From positions 1-7,498 of the forward strand of contig NZ_DATITZ010000342.1 of NCBI RefSeq assembly GCF_035467215.1: DNA of 7,498 bases. The letters are read 5' to 3'. Positions 5,971 to 7,498 of this stretch are shown here, in pieces (position 1 is the stretch's first letter; the number at the start of each line of letters is the position of its first letter). Both the position numbers and the translations under genes were made by a program. The notes beneath the pieces were generated by a model that had not been told where the DNA came from, did no database searches, and saw only the letters and a program-made list of their open reading frames with translations. Origin of the DNA: Thiocapsa sp035467215. GTDB lineage: Bacteria > Pseudomonadota > Gammaproteobacteria > Chromatiales > Chromatiaceae.

Positions 5971-6707
5971 GCTGCCTCCGCGTTGCCGTCGAGAAGGGGC
6001 AGGTGCTCGAGTCCGTCGTCCCAATGTCGACCGGAGGTCTCGGGCGCGGGCTGCCGACAGAGTCGATCCAATCGGTGCACCAGCTCGTCGCGCGGGATCT
6101 CCACGGCGCCCAAGCGGATCAGATGCTCGGTGCGCATCTGGCAGTCAATCAGGCCGAAACCCCAGCGCGTCAGGCGCTCGCACAGATGCACGAGTGCGAC
6201 CTTCGAGGCGTCGGTTGCTCGGCTGAACATGGATTCCCCGAAGAAGGCGCCTCCGACGGCAACGCCGTACAGGCCGCCCGCCAGCTCGCCGTCCTGCCAA
6301 ACCTCGACCGAATGCGCGATCCCGCGTCGATGCAGCGTCTCGTAGGCCATCACCATCTCCGGAAGGATCCAGGTCCCGCCGTGCGCGTCTCGCGGTGCCG
6401 CGCACCCGCGAATGACCGCGCCGAAGTCCCGATCCATGGTGACCCTGAAGGGTTGCTTGCGTAGCCGTTTGCGCAGACTGCGCGGTACCTTCAAGGACTG
6501 CGGAAAGAGCACGGTGCGCGGGTCCGGAGACCACCAGAGGATGGGGTCGCCCTCGCTGAACCAGGGGAAGATCCCGCGTCTGTAGGCGTTCGCCAACCGC
6601 TCCGGGGACAGATCGCCGCCGAACGCCAGCAGACCATTGGGCTCGCGCAGGGCGTGGCGAACGTCCGGGAAAGCGGATCTGTCGTGCGGATGCAGTCGCG
6701 GAATCAT
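5967..6707 (-). CDS. aat: Leucyl/phenylalanyl-tRNA-protein transferase
   Basis: Transfers Leu or Phe from aminoacyl-tRNA to proteins with N-terminal Lys or Arg, creating N-degrons for ClpS-ClpAP. The 246 aa (E. coli 234) carry the signature blocks ALREPNGLLAFGGDLSPERL (19-38), RRGIFPWFSEGDPILWWSPDPR (43-64), HSVEVW (132-137), GLYGV, FFGESMFSR (155-163, Glu158) and LIDCQ (186-190, with Asp188 and Gln190 matching catalytic E. coli residues). ATG 6707 gives MIPRLHPHD, close to the family N-terminus, and overlaps the upstream gene's stop as ATGA. Longer in-frame extensions toward 7028 run inside the upstream gene and are not homologous. No clear Shine-Dalgarno is seen, so translation probably depends on coupling to the upstream gene. 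It ends overlapping bpt by ATGA. Confidence 0.96.
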   Translation of the reverse strand: MIPRLHPHDRSAFPDVRHALREPNGLLAFGGDLSPERLANAYRRGIFPWFSEGDPILWWSPDPRTVLFPQSLKVPRSLRKRLRKQPFRVTMDRDFGAVIRGCAAPRDAHGGTWILPEMVMAYETLHRRGIAHSVEVWQDGELAGGLYGVAVGGAFFGESMFSRATDASKVALVHLCERLTRWGFGLIDCQMRTEHLIRLGAVEIPRDELVHRLDRLCRQPAPETSGRHWDDGLEHLPLLDGNAEAA

Positions 6708-7498
6708 GTCGAGTCGCGTCCGACCGACGCCGGGACGGACGCAGCGATGCTGTCTCGGCGATAGGGACTGTGTGCCTGCATCTCGGCGATGTAGTCGTCC
6801 ATGCCTTCGGCCTCGAGGGTGACGAAGCGCGCGATGGCGTCGCGGAAGGCCGGGTCGGCGATCCAATGGGCCGACCAGGTCGGGGTCGGGAGGAATCCGC
6901 GGCTGACCTTGTGCTCGCCTTGTGCACCGGGCTCGAAGCGGGCCAAGCCCTTCTCGATGCAATAATCCAGACCCTGATAGTAGCAGGCCTCGAAATGCAG
7001 GCTGTGGAAGTCCTGAAAGCATCCCCAATGGCGTCCGTAGAGCGAACGTGCGCCGACCAGATCGAAGGCGGCGGCGACGATGTCATTGCCGTACTCGGCG
7101 AGCACCAGCAGGAGGCTTTCGCCCATCGTCTCGCCGATGGCCTGAAAGAAGGGCAGCGAGAACGTCGGGATCCCGCCGCGCTTGTCGAAGGTGTCGCAAT
7201 AGAGCCGATGGAAGGTGGCCCATTCCGCCTCCGTGACGGCGTTGCCCGGGATGCGTCGAATGCGTACGCCGGATTCGACGACGCGGCGCCGCTCGCGTTT
7301 GACCTTTTTGCGCTTTTCGGCCGTAAAGGTCCCGAGATAATCCTCGAACGAGCTGTAGCCCCGGTTGTGCCAGTGAAACTGACAGCCGACGCGTCCGAGC
7401 AGGCCCTGACCCTCGAGGAGTGCCTGCTCGTCGTCCGCCGTGAAGAGCCAATTCATCGAGGAGACTCCCGCCTCTTCGGCCACCCGGATCGCGCCCTG
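6704..7498 (-). CDS. FemAB-like/DUF482 GNAT-fold protein, 5' part outside window
   Basis: Partial gene: the frame stays open to the right edge, giving 264 residues with no credible start. Members of this family (PF04339, FemAB-like, formerly DUF482) are usually near 380 aa, so roughly the first third is missing. Recognised blocks, in order: NWLF, CQFHWHNRGY, a basic KRKKVKRERRRV stretch, LYCDTFDKRG, LYGRHWG, HSLHFEACYYQGLDYCI, FEPGAQGEHKVSRGF and HWIADPAF. No signal peptide or membrane segment is visible in this part. The family has GNAT-type folds related to Fem ligases, which add amino acids from aminoacyl-tRNA to peptidoglycan precursors, but its biochemical activity is, to my knowledge, unassigned. 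The stop overlaps the aat ATG (ATGA at 6707-6704), placing it first in a coupled set with aat and bpt. The last ~20 residues are low-complexity Ala/Ser/Arg. A GTG at 7483 is not a plausible start. Confidence 0.88.
   Translation of the reverse strand, partial: QGAIRVAEEAGVSSMNWLFTADDEQALLEGQGLLGRVGCQFHWHNRGYSSFEDYLGTFTAEKRKKVKRERRRVVESGVRIRRIPGNAVTEAEWATFHRLYCDTFDKRGGIPTFSLPFFQAIGETMGESLLLVLAEYGNDIVAAAFDLVGARSLYGRHWGCFQDFHSLHFEACYYQGLDYCIEKGLARFEPGAQGEHKVSRGFLPTPTWSAHWIADPAFRDAIARFVTLEAEGMDDYIAEMQAHSPYRRDSIAASVPASVGRDST

Noticed and set aside
5971..6024. Upstream in-frame start for bpt adding 18 residues
   Set aside because: The extension lies within the aat coding region, is Arg/Ser-rich and unlike the family. 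The ATGA overlap and GGAGG support ATG 5970.
6708..7028. Upstream extension of aat by about 107 codons
   Set aside because: It lies inside the FemAB-like gene in another frame. The Aat family starts at about the ATG at 6707.
1..7498. Mobile element, CRISPR array, toxin-antitoxin or defence system
   Set aside because: All clear genes are conserved housekeeping or proteolysis genes in an order familiar from other gammaproteobacteria. I saw no transposase, integrase, regularly spaced repeats or terminal inverted repeats.

Overview
The window is GC-rich chromosomal DNA from a proteobacterium. Gene content, gene order and protein sequences fit a gammaproteobacterium, and a purple sulfur (Chromatiaceae-like) or related lineage is my best guess. 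That placement is inference from GC-rich codon use and the conserved icd / cspD-like / clpS / clpA / infA / bpt / aat neighbourhood, which I recall from Pseudomonas; part of it is also seen in E. coli. I see no mobile element, CRISPR array, tRNA or rRNA.

Layout from left to right. icd (NADP isocitrate dehydrogenase) is complete on the + strand and converges on a small CspD-like cold-shock-domain gene on the - strand. The csp gene has a good sigma70-type promoter, an unusual CAA-rich leader of about 100 nt, and a hairpin plus T-tract terminator. A 304-bp divergent region then leads to clpS and clpA on the + strand: the N-degron adaptor and its AAA+ unfoldase. infA (translation factor IF-1) lies on the - strand, convergent with clpA. 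Upstream of infA on the - strand is a tight three-gene set. A FemAB-like/DUF482 GNAT-fold protein, cut by the right window edge, is followed by aat (leucyl/phenylalanyl-tRNA-protein transferase) and bpt (aspartate/glutamate leucyltransferase). These three genes are joined by two ATGA stop/start overlaps.

Functionally most of the window is a complete bacterial N-degron (N-end rule) pathway. Aat and Bpt attach Leu or Phe to protein N-termini, ClpS recognises those residues, and ClpA unfolds the substrate for ClpP, which is not in the window. The main open question is the FemAB-like gene coupled to aat and bpt: all three belong to GNAT-fold families, so it may be an unrecognised member of the pathway. 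Other points worth checking are a patch of rare AT-rich codons at the 3' end of icd, where phage 21/e14 integrate in E. coli; the lack of a Shine-Dalgarno before clpS, with a -10-like box almost touching its ATG; a tandem 12-bp repeat upstream of clpS; and a ClpA lacking the E. coli-type C-terminal tail.
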